In this document: in pieces, positions 33,068 through 40,197 of the stretch
How positions within the stretch are numbered: position 1 is the stretch's first letter
How the letters are laid out: every line of letters begins with the position of its first letter
Origin: Streptomyces lasiicapitis
GTDB taxonomy: Bacteria > Actinomycetota > Actinomycetes > Streptomycetales > Streptomycetaceae
Assembly: GCF_014646335.1 (NCBI RefSeq)
Contig: NZ_BMNG01000021.1
Location: 62,001 to 126,000, forward strand
DNA: 64,000 nt
Direction: 5' to 3'
Translations under genes and position numbers: made by a program
The notes under the pieces: generated by a model
What the model was told of the DNA's origin: nothing
Databases searched by the model: none
What the model saw: only the letters and a program-made list of their open reading frames with translations

Positions 33068-33934
33068 ATGACATCCGCGCACGCCGACTGGCCCCTGGAC
33101 GAGACCTTCACCTCCTCCTCCGGTGCCGTCCGCTGGACCGCCCTCGGCCCCACCACGGCACCCCCGGTCGTCCTGGTCCACGGCACCCCCTTCTCGTCGT
33201 ACGTCTGGCGGGGCGTCGCCAGGGCGCTGGCGCGCGAGAACCGTGTGTACGTATGGGACTTGCCCGGGTACGGCGCCTCCGAGATGCGGTCCGGGCAGGA
33301 CGTCACGCTCGCCGCGCAGGCCCGTGTGCTCACCGAGCTGCTCGCCCACTGGGGCCTGGACGGGCCGGAACTCCCGGCGGTCGTGGCGCACGACTTCGGG
33401 GGCTGCGTGGCACTGCGCGCCCACCTGCTGCACGGGGCGCGCTACGCACGCCTCGCCGTCGTCGACCCGGTGGCGCTCGCGCCCTGGGGCTCGCCCGCGT
33501 ACCGGCTGCTCGGGGCGCACGCGGAGGTGTTCGCGCAGCTTCCGGCGGCGCTGCACGAGGCGCTGGTGCGGGAGTACGTCGGCTCGGCGAGCCATCGCGG
33601 GCTGCACCCGGAAGTGCTGGACCGGCTGGTGGCGCCCTGGTGCACGGAGGCGGGCCGCCCCGCCTTCTACCGGCAGATCGAGCAGAACGACCAGCGCTTC
33701 ACCGACGAGATCCAGGGCAGGTACGGCGAGTTGGCGCTGCCCGTCCTCGTCTGCTGGGGCACCGAGGACACCTGGATCCCGGTGGCGCGCGGCCACGAAC
33801 TCGCCGAGCTGATCCCCGGCGCCGAGCTGCGTCTGATCGAGGGCGCCGGACATCTCGTACAGGAGGACGCGCCGGCGGAACTCACGGCGGAGCTCGGCCG
33901 TTTCCTCATTGCGGGCCCTCGTAGAGCGAACTGA
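33068..33934 (+). CDS. Alpha/beta hydrolase with Asp nucleophile
   Basis: 288 residues, 11 bp after the TetR gene. The oxyanion region is VVLVHGTPFSSYVWRGVARA. The nucleophile elbow is AVVAHDFGGCVALRAH, with Asp109 where lipases and esterases have Ser. Asp234 in VLVCWGTEDTWIPVARG and His262 in EGAGHLVQEDAP complete the triad. Asp nucleophiles occur in haloalkane and fluoroacetate dehalogenases and epoxide hydrolases, so an ester substrate is less likely. Its 3' end overlaps the convergent WYL gene by 29 bp. Confidence 0.88.
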   Translation: MTSAHADWPLDETFTSSSGAVRWTALGPTTAPPVVLVHGTPFSSYVWRGVARALARENRVYVWDLPGYGASEMRSGQDVTLAAQARVLTELLAHWGLDGPELPAVVAHDFGGCVALRAHLLHGARYARLAVVDPVALAPWGSPAYRLLGAHAEVFAQLPAALHEALVREYVGSASHRGLHPEVLDRLVAPWCTEAGRPAFYRQIEQNDQRFTDEIQGRYGELALPVLVCWGTEDTWIPVARGHELAELIPGAELRLIEGAGHLVQEDAPAELTAELGRFLIAGPRRAN

Positions 33935-34895
33935 CAGCAGCGGCGGCCCGCGCCAGCTCTTCCCGTACCTCCGGCGGCGAAAGGACCTCGACGGCGTCCG
34001 AGAAGGCGAGCAGCACGCGGGCCGCACGCGTCTCCTCGCACACGAGACGCACAGTGACCCACTCCCCCGTGTCCCCCGTTTCCTGCACGACCACCTCGGT
34101 GAGCGCGCCCCCGTGCAGCCGTAGGAAACGCCCGAAGCGGTCTCGGCGCACCCGTGCCGTGACCTCGATGCCCCCCGTGCGCCGCTCCACCCGCTGCTTC
34201 AACACGGCCCAGACGTCGGCGAGTTCCACCCCCGCCCGGCGCCGCACGGGCTCGTCCAGGACGCGGGCCGAGCGCACCCGGTCGGCGCGGAACAGCCGCG
34301 GCTCACCGTCCCGGTCGGCCACCAGGTACCAGACGCCCGCCTTCGACACGAGGCCGTACGGATCGAGGGTGTACGTCGCCGGCTCGTCCGGATCCTCGGC
34401 GCCGCTGTGCACATAGCCGACGCACACCCGCCGGTCGGCGAAGACGGCGTCCTGGAGCGTGCCCAGGTGGTCCACGGGCAGGCCGTCGCCCGGCCCGCGC
34501 GTCCACCGGGTGGCGTCGACGAGGACGCGGCGGCTGGTCAGTTCGGCGGCGGGGCGATGCGGCGCGGGCAGCGCCGCCATCACCTTGCGCAGGGCCGAGC
34601 CGATGGCCGCGTCCAGGCCGAGCGCGGCGTGCGCGCCCTGCGCGGCGAGTACGAACAGGGCGCGTGACTCGTCGGCGGTCAGCCCGGTGACGTCCGTGCG
34701 GTAGCCGGGAAGGAGCGCGATGCCGCCGTGCCGTCCGCGCTCGGCGTACACCGGAACGCCGGAGGCCGACAGCGCCTCGACGTCGCGGTAGATGGTGCGT
34801 ACGGACACCTCCAGGCGCTCGGCGAGTTCGTGCGCGGGCACCGTCCCGCGGGTCTGGAGCAGCAGGAGGACGGAGAGCAGCCGGTCGGACTTCAC
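33906..34895 (-). CDS. WYL-domain transcriptional regulator
   Basis: 329 residues. The N-terminal HTH is RLLSVLLLLQTRGTVPAHEL, then AERLEVSVRTIYRDVEALSA (DeoR-like). The middle WYL domain contains YGLVSKAGVWYLVADRDGEP, a well-formed W-Y-L core, and RLFRADRVRSARVLDEPVRR. The C-terminal WCX extension ends near VSSLYEGPQ. WYL domains bind nucleic acid or nucleotide ligands. It is divergent from the LysR gene but shares no obvious function with it. Confidence 0.92.
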   Translation of the reverse strand: MKSDRLLSVLLLLQTRGTVPAHELAERLEVSVRTIYRDVEALSASGVPVYAERGRHGGIALLPGYRTDVTGLTADESRALFVLAAQGAHAALGLDAAIGSALRKVMAALPAPHRPAAELTSRRVLVDATRWTRGPGDGLPVDHLGTLQDAVFADRRVCVGYVHSGAEDPDEPATYTLDPYGLVSKAGVWYLVADRDGEPRLFRADRVRSARVLDEPVRRRAGVELADVWAVLKQRVERRTGGIEVTARVRRDRFGRFLRLHGGALTEVVVQETGDTGEWVTVRLVCEETRAARVLLAFSDAVEVLSPPEVREELARAAAAVSSLYEGPQ

Positions 34896-34993
34896 GCGGT
34901 CAAGGATCGCGCAGCCGGGCCCGGGGCTCGCACCCGGCCACAGGCTTGCCGATCCAGAAGCGACGGAAAAGCCCCGTCACCTCTTCCCAAATT

Positions 34994-35010
34994 CTGCTTA
35001 TGATTCGGAG
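34994..35010 (+). promoter_or_regulatory. LysR promoter with CTGCTTATG motif; probable leaderless start
   Basis: CTGCTTATG at 34994-35002 includes a good -10 (TATGAT, 34999-35004). The expected transcription start, 7 bases further on, falls on the GTG start codon at 35011. The same 9-mer occurs inverted at 35974-35982, before the cysteine dioxygenase gene, so it may also be the LysR binding site. Confidence 0.5.
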
Positions 35011-35916
35011 GTGTTCGACTCCCGGCACATCAGGTCCTTCCACGAAGTGGTCCGCACCGGCTCGTACTCCGCCGCGGCCCGCTCGCTCGGCTATACGCAG
35101 CCCGCGATCACCCAGCAGATGAAGGCGCTCGAACGGTCCGTGGGCACGGTCCTGTTCACCCGCGTCGGCCGCCGCATGCGGCTGACGGAGGCGGGCGAGG
35201 CGCTGTCCCGGCACGCCGGGGTGATCCTCGGCAACATCGACGCGGCGCAGCAGCAGATGAACGCGATCACGCGGCTGCGCACCGGCCGGGTCAGACTGTG
35301 CGCGTTCCCCAGCGCGACCGCCACGCTGATCCCGGAGGCCCTGGCCCGCCTCGCCCGCGGCCACCGCGGCATCCGCGTCGAACTGCAGGAGTACGAGCCG
35401 CCGGAGTCGCTGCGCCGCCTGGTGCACGGCGAGGCCGACGTCACGCTCGCGTTCACCTATCCCGGCCTGCGCGAAGAGGTTCCGGACGAGGTCGTCGAAG
35501 TGCCGCTGATGGAGGACCAGTTGACGGTCCTGATGCCCACCCGGCACCCGCTGGCGCGGCGCCGCTCGGTGCGGCTCGCCGACCTGTCCGAGGAGCGCTG
35601 GATCGCCGGGTGCCTGCGCTGCCGGGCCAACTTCCTGCACGAGTGCGCCGAGCAGGGCTTCGCGCCGGACATCGCCTTCACCACCGACGACAACCTCGTC
35701 ATACAGAGCCTCGTCTCGGAGGGGCTCGGCATCGCGATGATGCCGGGACTCGTCCTGAACTTCCTGTGCCACCGCTCGGTCACCGGCCGCCCGCTGGACC
35801 CCGCGTCGCGGCGGCAGGTGTCCGCGTACGTCCTGCGGGAGCACCTGCGCATTCCGGCCACGTCGCTCGTGCTCGACGAATTGAAGGCGGTGGCGGCGAA
35901 CCGGGTGGGCTGCTGA
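35011..35916 (+). CDS. LysR-family transcriptional regulator
   Basis: 301 residues from GTG at 35011 (FDSRHIRSFHEVVRTGSYSA follows). The only purine-rich tract, GGAG, abuts the GTG, which supports leaderless translation. The HTH is SAAARSLGYTQPAITQQMKA, a textbook LysR motif, and the effector domain begins RVRLCAFPSATATLIPEALA. A Cys pair (CLRCRANFLHECAEQGFAPD) in the effector domain is notable. It is followed by cysteine dioxygenase and a YeiH-like exporter, so it is probably the activator of that sulfur module, analogous to YeiE next to YeiH in enterobacteria. Confidence 0.93.
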   Translation: MFDSRHIRSFHEVVRTGSYSAAARSLGYTQPAITQQMKALERSVGTVLFTRVGRRMRLTEAGEALSRHAGVILGNIDAAQQQMNAITRLRTGRVRLCAFPSATATLIPEALARLARGHRGIRVELQEYEPPESLRRLVHGEADVTLAFTYPGLREEVPDEVVEVPLMEDQLTVLMPTRHPLARRRSVRLADLSEERWIAGCLRCRANFLHECAEQGFAPDIAFTTDDNLVIQSLVSEGLGIAMMPGLVLNFLCHRSVTGRPLDPASRRQVSAYVLREHLRIPATSLVLDELKAVAANRVGC

Positions 35917-35973
35917 ACAGCCCCTGAGCGGGTCCTTGAACACGCACCTGGGCGTGCGGTTGAACGGGCAATA

Positions 35974-35982
35974 CATAAGCAG
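35974..35982 (-). promoter_or_regulatory. Second CTGCTTATG motif, before cysteine dioxygenase
   Basis: CATAAGCAG on the plus strand is the reverse complement of the motif in the LysR promoter. It lies 65 bases upstream of the dioxygenase ATG, a normal position for a LysR activator site. The flanking bases (aataCATAAGCAGgtttt) are A+T-rich compared with the region. Confidence 0.5.
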
Positions 35983-36047
35983 GTTTTGAGGTTCCGCCAA
36001 GAAACTGTCGTTGGACGTGATGGATGGTGCGGGCCGAACCTGCCCGT

Positions 36048-36629
36048 ATGACCACCCCCACCGCGCACACCCGCACCCGTACCGAAATCCGTACGACCGA
36101 CCGCCTCGACGCGCTCGTCTCCGACATCCGCGAGGCCGTCGGCCGCGGGCTGCCACCGGATCTGACCGCGTATCTGGTCGGCGAGCGCCTCGCGCCGCAC
36201 CTGGGCGCGCTCGACCTGCTCACCCCCGAGCAGTGCGAGGGCGATCCGGACCGCTACCGCCAGCACCTCCTGCACGCCGAGAGCGACGGCAGCTTCTCCG
36301 TCGTCGGCCTGGTGTGGCTGCCCGGCCAGCGCACGTCCGTGCACGACCACGTGTCGTGGTGCGTGACCGGTGTGCACGAGGGCGAGGAGCACGAGCGGCG
36401 CTACCGGCTCGTGCCCGCCGCCGGGCCCGGCACCGCGGCGCACCTCGTCGCCACCGAGGACGTGGTGAACCCCAAGGGCGCGGTGTGCGGTTTCGCGCCG
36501 CCCGGTGACATCCACCGCGTGTGGAACGCGGGTGCGGGGCAGGCGATATCGCTGCACGTCTACGGCGCGGACATCTCGCGGCTCGGCAGCAGCGTGCGGC
36601 GCGTGTACGACTTGCCGGCCGACCGCTGA
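36048..36629 (+). CDS. Cysteine dioxygenase (type I, cupin)
   Basis: 193 residues from ATG at 36048. The first cupin motif gives the iron ligands in GQRTSVHDHVSWCVTGVHEG (H-x-H), and the second gives the third His in FAPPGDIHRVWNAGAGQAIS. The last strand, SLHVYGADI, has the Tyr position typical of bacterial cysteine dioxygenases. The enzyme oxidises cysteine to cysteine sulfinate, which is degraded to sulfite and pyruvate. Its stop overlaps the exporter start (TGATG), so the two are translationally coupled. Sulfite or sulfate made here would need disposal, which fits the partner. Confidence 0.9.
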   Translation: MTTPTAHTRTRTEIRTTDRLDALVSDIREAVGRGLPPDLTAYLVGERLAPHLGALDLLTPEQCEGDPDRYRQHLLHAESDGSFSVVGLVWLPGQRTSVHDHVSWCVTGVHEGEEHERRYRLVPAAGPGTAAHLVATEDVVNPKGAVCGFAPPGDIHRVWNAGAGQAISLHVYGADISRLGSSVRRVYDLPADR

Positions 36630-37762
36630 TGGCGCTCCTCGGCCAGCGCCCGCCGAAACCGGCGTCGGCGTCGGCTCCGCGTGCGCGCCCGCGCGCGCTT
36701 TCGCCCTCGCGCCGGCTCGCGACCGCCGTCTCGGGCCCCTGGCCCGGCCTCGCGCTCGCCGTGACGGGCGTGGCCCTCGCCTGGCTGGTTCACCGCCTCG
36801 TGCCGGGCGTGCCGATGCTGACGGTCGCGATCGTCCTCGGGCTCGCGGTGGCGCAGGTGCCGGGGTCCCGGGTGTGGGTACGGGGGTGGGCGCGGCCCGG
36901 ACTCACCTTCGCCGCGAAGCGGTTGATGCGGGTGGGCGTGGTGCTGCTCGGCCTGAAGCTCAGCCTGGGCGATGTGCTCGGGGTCGGCTGGGAGACCGTC
37001 GCGATGGTCCTCGTCGTGGTCGCGGCGACCTTCTTCGGTACGTGGTGGCTCGGCCGGAAGCTGGGGCTGCCCGGCGACCAGCCGCTGCTCATCGCCACCG
37101 GCTACTCGATCTGCGGGGCGTCCGCCATCGGAGCCGTGAGCGACGTCTCGCGCAGCGAGGAGCGGGACACGGCCACGTCGGTGGCCGTGGTGACCCTCTG
37201 CGGCACGCTCGCCATCGCCGTACTCCCCCTGCTCCAGGGGCCGTTGGGCCTGACCGACGCGGAGTTCGGGCGGTGGGTCGGGGCGAGCGTCCACGACGTG
37301 GGGCAGGTGGTCGCCACGGCGCAGACCGCCGGGGGTGACGCCCTCGGGGAGGGCGTGCTCGTCAAGCTGATGCGGGTGGCGATGCTGGCTCCGCTGGTGG
37401 CGGGGGTGGCGGTGGCTGTCCGGGCACGGGCGGCGGCTGCGCGGGCTGCGGCGGCTTCGGGTGCCGCCGGAGCCCCGGACGCCTCCGGCGCGGGTGAGCG
37501 GCGTCCGCCGTTGGTGCCGCTGTTCGTCGCGGGGTTCGTGGGGATGGTGGTGGTACGCAGCACGGGCTGGCTGCCCGACTCGGCCCTCGACGGGGCCGGA
37601 CTGGCCCAGGAGTTGCTCCTGGCGGCCGCCCTGTTCGGCCTCGGCAGCGCGGTGGACCTGCGGTCGCTGGTACGGACCGGGGGGCGGGTGGGGCTCGTGG
37701 GGCTGTGTGCGTGGGTGGTGGTGGGCGGGGTGTCTTATGCGGGGGTGTGCTTGACGGGGTGA
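36629..37762 (+). CDS. YeiH/UPF0324-family putative sulfate exporter
   Basis: 377 residues from ATG at 36629; the longer upstream frame overlaps the dioxygenase gene. About ten membrane helices are seen. The family signature includes RLMRVGVVLLGLKLSLGDVL, LIATGYSICGASAIGAVSDV (the conserved C-G-x-S-A-I) and WVGASVHDVGQVVATAQTAG (A-S-V-H-D-V). A disordered Ala-rich cytoplasmic loop (RARAAAARAAAASGAAGAPD) interrupts the C-terminal half. Family members are annotated as sulfate/sulfite or taurine-related exporters. Coupling to cysteine dioxygenase strongly suggests it exports the sulfur oxyanion from cysteine breakdown. Confidence 0.88.
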   Translation: MALLGQRPPKPASASAPRARPRALSPSRRLATAVSGPWPGLALAVTGVALAWLVHRLVPGVPMLTVAIVLGLAVAQVPGSRVWVRGWARPGLTFAAKRLMRVGVVLLGLKLSLGDVLGVGWETVAMVLVVVAATFFGTWWLGRKLGLPGDQPLLIATGYSICGASAIGAVSDVSRSEERDTATSVAVVTLCGTLAIAVLPLLQGPLGLTDAEFGRWVGASVHDVGQVVATAQTAGGDALGEGVLVKLMRVAMLAPLVAGVAVAVRARAAAARAAAASGAAGAPDASGAGERRPPLVPLFVAGFVGMVVVRSTGWLPDSALDGAGLAQELLLAAALFGLGSAVDLRSLVRTGGRVGLVGLCAWVVVGGVSYAGVCLTG

Positions 37763-38364
37763 GGGGTCTGGCGGGGCGCCCTGGGCCTGGGACTCGGCTT
37801 GCCCCTCCCTAGGCCGGAACGGGCCTGACGGCTTGGGACGTGACCCCTCCCGCGCAACCGACTCCGTCAGCCTGGGCCGCCTGTCAGGGTCGGGGAGCCG
37901 CCTCTGGCGGCCCAACTGCCCATAGCGGGGAGCGACACAAACCCGGCAGGTGCCCACAGCGGGTGAGCGGCCCGGGAGGCAAGTCCCGTCCGCGGTCGCG
38001 CCCCGGCGCTGTCGCTCCTCCACCCACAGCGAGTCAGCGGCGCTGAAGCCAGGGCCCGTCCGCCGTCACGCCCCGAGGCCACCGCTCCCCCACCCACAGC
38101 GAGTCAGCGGCGCTGAACCCAAGCCACATCCACCGCCACGCCCCGAAGCCGCCGCTACCCCACCCCGCCCACCACCCATCCCGTCGATGCCGGACCGCCC
38201 CTCCCGGCGCCGGGAGTTCGGTCGGCTTGGACCACACGTCGGCGGTGGCGACGCACGCTGCACGCAGCCCGTTGTTCCGGTCACGGACGGGTGGGCGGGT
38301 GGGCGAGAAACATCCGCCGCGGAGCGGCGGGGATTGGGGCGGGGTCGAGGGGTGCCGCCCCTGC
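37763..38364. other. 600-bp region without genes, containing a 70-bp tandem repeat
   Basis: The convergent genes on either side end at 37762 and 38365. No reading frame with codon bias or ribosome-binding site was found. The middle 210 bp is a tandem repeat (see next entry). 38270-38364 contains GAGAAACATCCGCCGCGGAG and a C/G-rich end, possibly a terminator, but no clean hairpin was confirmed. Confidence 0.6.
37951..38160. repeat. Three tandem 70-bp repeat units
   Basis: Units start at 37951, 38021 and 38091, exactly 70 bp apart. Each opens with (t/c)(g/a)cccacagcg(g/a)gt(g/c)agcgg. Units 2 and 3 then share cgctgaa(g/c)cca(g/a), and all have tcc(g/a)c(c/g)g(t/c)c(a/g)cgcccc. Units 2 and 3 are about 80% identical, unit 1 is more diverged, and a weaker fourth copy may precede at about 37911-37950 (gcccatagcggggagcg). 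The array lies between two convergent genes. Confidence 0.75.
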
Positions 38365-39234
38365 TCAGGTGAGGCGGACCCGGGCCAGTTGGCGGGACTG
38401 GGCCACCAGGCGGTCGGCGGAGTCCCAGACCTCGGCGTCCTCTTCCAGGTAGCCGCCGGCCAGGTTGCGCGTGGTGAGGGCGACACGGAGGGGGCCGGGC
38501 GCGGGCCGGGCCCGGACGTGGACGGTGAGCTCGATGGTGGGCACCCACCCCTTGAGCCCCATCTCGAACGCCGTCGGCGGCAACGCGTCCACCGCGAGCA
38601 ACAGCGACAGCGGATCCGCGTCCCGCCCGTCGGCGAGCCCGAACCACCCCCGCATCTCCCCCTTGCCGGACGGCGCCCCGAGCGCCCACCCGAGCGTCGC
38701 GGGATCCAGCTTCAGCCACAGGCGGTCGGCGATCGCGGACGACCCGGGCACGGCCCGCTGCTCGGCAGGCGCGTCGTCGGCCCCGAAGCACTGCTCGACC
38801 GGCGGCAGCTCCGGAGGCTTGGCGGACGTACGGACATCGTCGGGCAGCGTCCCGAGGTCCCCGTACGAGGCGAGCACCCGCAGCCGCTCGACCTCGCGCC
38901 CGTCGGCCTCGAACTGCACGAGCGAGGCCTGCCCGGTGGAGAGCCCGCGCCCGGTCCGCACGGTCTGGGTGCGGACGACGGCGGGCCCGGGGTCGGACGC
39001 CGTCAGATAGTGCGCGGAGATCGTGAACGGGTCGGGATGCGGCAGCGCCTGCCCGAGGGCGCGGCCCACGACCGCGAGGAGATAGCCGCCGTTGACGGCG
39101 TTGACGATGGTCCAGCCCGCGGAGAGATCGGCGTCGTACACGCCCGGCTCCCGCTCGGTGACCGCCGTGTCGCGGTCGAACTCGCTGTCCCCCACCGCCG
39201 CGCGCACCGTCGGCGCCTCAGAAGTTTCCGCCAT
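38365..39234 (-). CDS. Thioesterase-family (double hotdog) acyl-CoA thioesterase-like protein
   Basis: 289 residues from ATG at 39234. Two hotdog halves are visible: GVYDADLSAGWTIVNAVNGG, then GYLLAVVGRALGQALPHPDP and the FTISAHYLTASDPGPAVVRT strand, and a second half with WFGLADGRDADPLSLLLAVD. The N-G-G-Y-L motif is characteristic of actinobacterial TesB-like thioesterases. It probably hydrolyses acyl-CoAs. It lies 22 bp downstream of the TRIC-like gene on the same strand and may be cotranscribed. Confidence 0.87.
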   Translation of the reverse strand: MAETSEAPTVRAAVGDSEFDRDTAVTEREPGVYDADLSAGWTIVNAVNGGYLLAVVGRALGQALPHPDPFTISAHYLTASDPGPAVVRTQTVRTGRGLSTGQASLVQFEADGREVERLRVLASYGDLGTLPDDVRTSAKPPELPPVEQCFGADDAPAEQRAVPGSSAIADRLWLKLDPATLGWALGAPSGKGEMRGWFGLADGRDADPLSLLLAVDALPPTAFEMGLKGWVPTIELTVHVRARPAPGPLRVALTTRNLAGGYLEEDAEVWDSADRLVAQSRQLARVRLT

Positions 39235-39256
39235 GCCAGCAACGTACAACAGGAAA

Positions 39257-39937
39257 CTACTGAGCGGTAGCTTTTTCCTCGGCAGGCTCCTGCGCCGAGG
39301 AGCGGCGGTTCCAGGCGCGCGGCGCCCGCCAGTGGTAGTGCATCGCGAGCAGCCGCAGCACGAACGCGGTGACGATGGCGAACGCCGTCGTGAACCCGTT
39401 CAGGGTGTCGAAGCGGATGCACAGGGCGACGATGGTGGCGCCCACGATGGCGGGGACCGCGTACAGATCACGGTCCCAGCGGACCAGGGACGGGACCTCG
39501 TTGGCGATGATGTCGCGCAGGACGCCGCCGCCGACCGCCGTGGCCAGGCCCAGGGTGGCGGACGCGGTGAGGCCGAGGCCGTAGTCGTACGCCTTCGTGG
39601 TGCCCGTGACGCAGAACAGGCCGAGGCCCGCCGCGTCGAAGACGTTCACCGCGAACTGGGTGCGTTCCACCTGGGGGTGCAGGAAGAAGACGAGGGCGGC
39701 GGCCAGGAGCGGGGTGAGGAAGTAGCCGAGGTCGGTGAAGGCGGCCGGGGGGACCGCGCCGATCACCAGGTCGCGGAAGAGGCCGCCGCCGAGGGCGGTG
39801 ACCTCGGCGAGTACGGCGATGCCGAAGACGTCGAAGTTCTTGCGTACGGCCAGTAGGGCGCCGGAGATCGCGAAGACGAAGATGCCGACGATGTCCAGCG
39901 CGTGCTGGACCCCCGGACTGAACAGTTCCTGAAGCAC
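39257..39937 (-). CDS. TRIC-like (UPF0126) trimeric cation channel protein
   Basis: 226 residues from GTG at 39937. The longer frame upstream runs through an intergenic repeat and is rejected. The two-fold membrane repeat has GIFVFAISGALLAVRKNFDV with GGLFRDLVIGAVPPAAFTDL in the first half, and DAAGLGLFCVTGTTKAYDYG with AVGGGVLRDIIANEVPSLVR in the second. The paired G-G-x-x-R-D motifs are the hallmark of UPF0126, related to animal TRIC channels. It has seven helices. It would be a potassium or other monovalent cation channel in the cytoplasmic membrane. Confidence 0.92.
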   Translation of the reverse strand: MLQELFSPGVQHALDIVGIFVFAISGALLAVRKNFDVFGIAVLAEVTALGGGLFRDLVIGAVPPAAFTDLGYFLTPLLAAALVFFLHPQVERTQFAVNVFDAAGLGLFCVTGTTKAYDYGLGLTASATLGLATAVGGGVLRDIIANEVPSLVRWDRDLYAVPAIVGATIVALCIRFDTLNGFTTAFAIVTAFVLRLLAMHYHWRAPRAWNRRSSAQEPAEEKATAQ

Positions 39938-39989
39938 GCACCATTGTCCCCCGAAGGGGGGCCGTTCCTCGTACCTCCGGGTTGGCCCT

Positions 39990-40065
39990 CGTGGGGCGCC
40001 CCAGGCCCGCCCCTTTCCCGTAACCAGGGGCTGCCGCCCCTGGACCCCGCCTGTCGGCGCTCCGT
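39990..40065. repeat. Dispersed intergenic repeat copy B
   Basis: tggggcgccccaggcccgcc, then cctttcccgtaaccaggggc and a hairpin CCAGGGGC-tgcc-GCCCCTGG. The first block is shared with copy C (48815-48920), and the hairpin has the same design in copies A and C. It continues into the long inverted repeat at 40067. Confidence 0.65.
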
Positions 40066-40066
40066 G

Positions 40067-40151
40067 CCTCGTCCTCACACGCCGGACGGGCTGAAAGTGC
40101 AAGTTGGGGCGGGTGGGTGGGGAAAAGCCCGTCCGGCGATTGAGGACGAGG
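40067..40151 (-). terminator. Long inverted repeat, probable opp operon terminator
   Basis: cctcgtcctcacacgccgga (continuing cgggct to 40092) pairs with agcccgtccggcgattgagg (continuing acgagg to 40151). The arms are 26 bp with two mismatches and a 33-base loop containing GTTGGGGCGGGTGGGTGGGG. It lies 46 bases beyond the oppF stop. The left arm is the 3' block of the dispersed repeat, so the inverted repeat may have formed from two oppositely oriented copies. Confidence 0.7.
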
Positions 40152-40197
40152 CCGGAGGCCGATCGGCGGTGCGGCGGCCTCCGGCGCGATGAACGCC

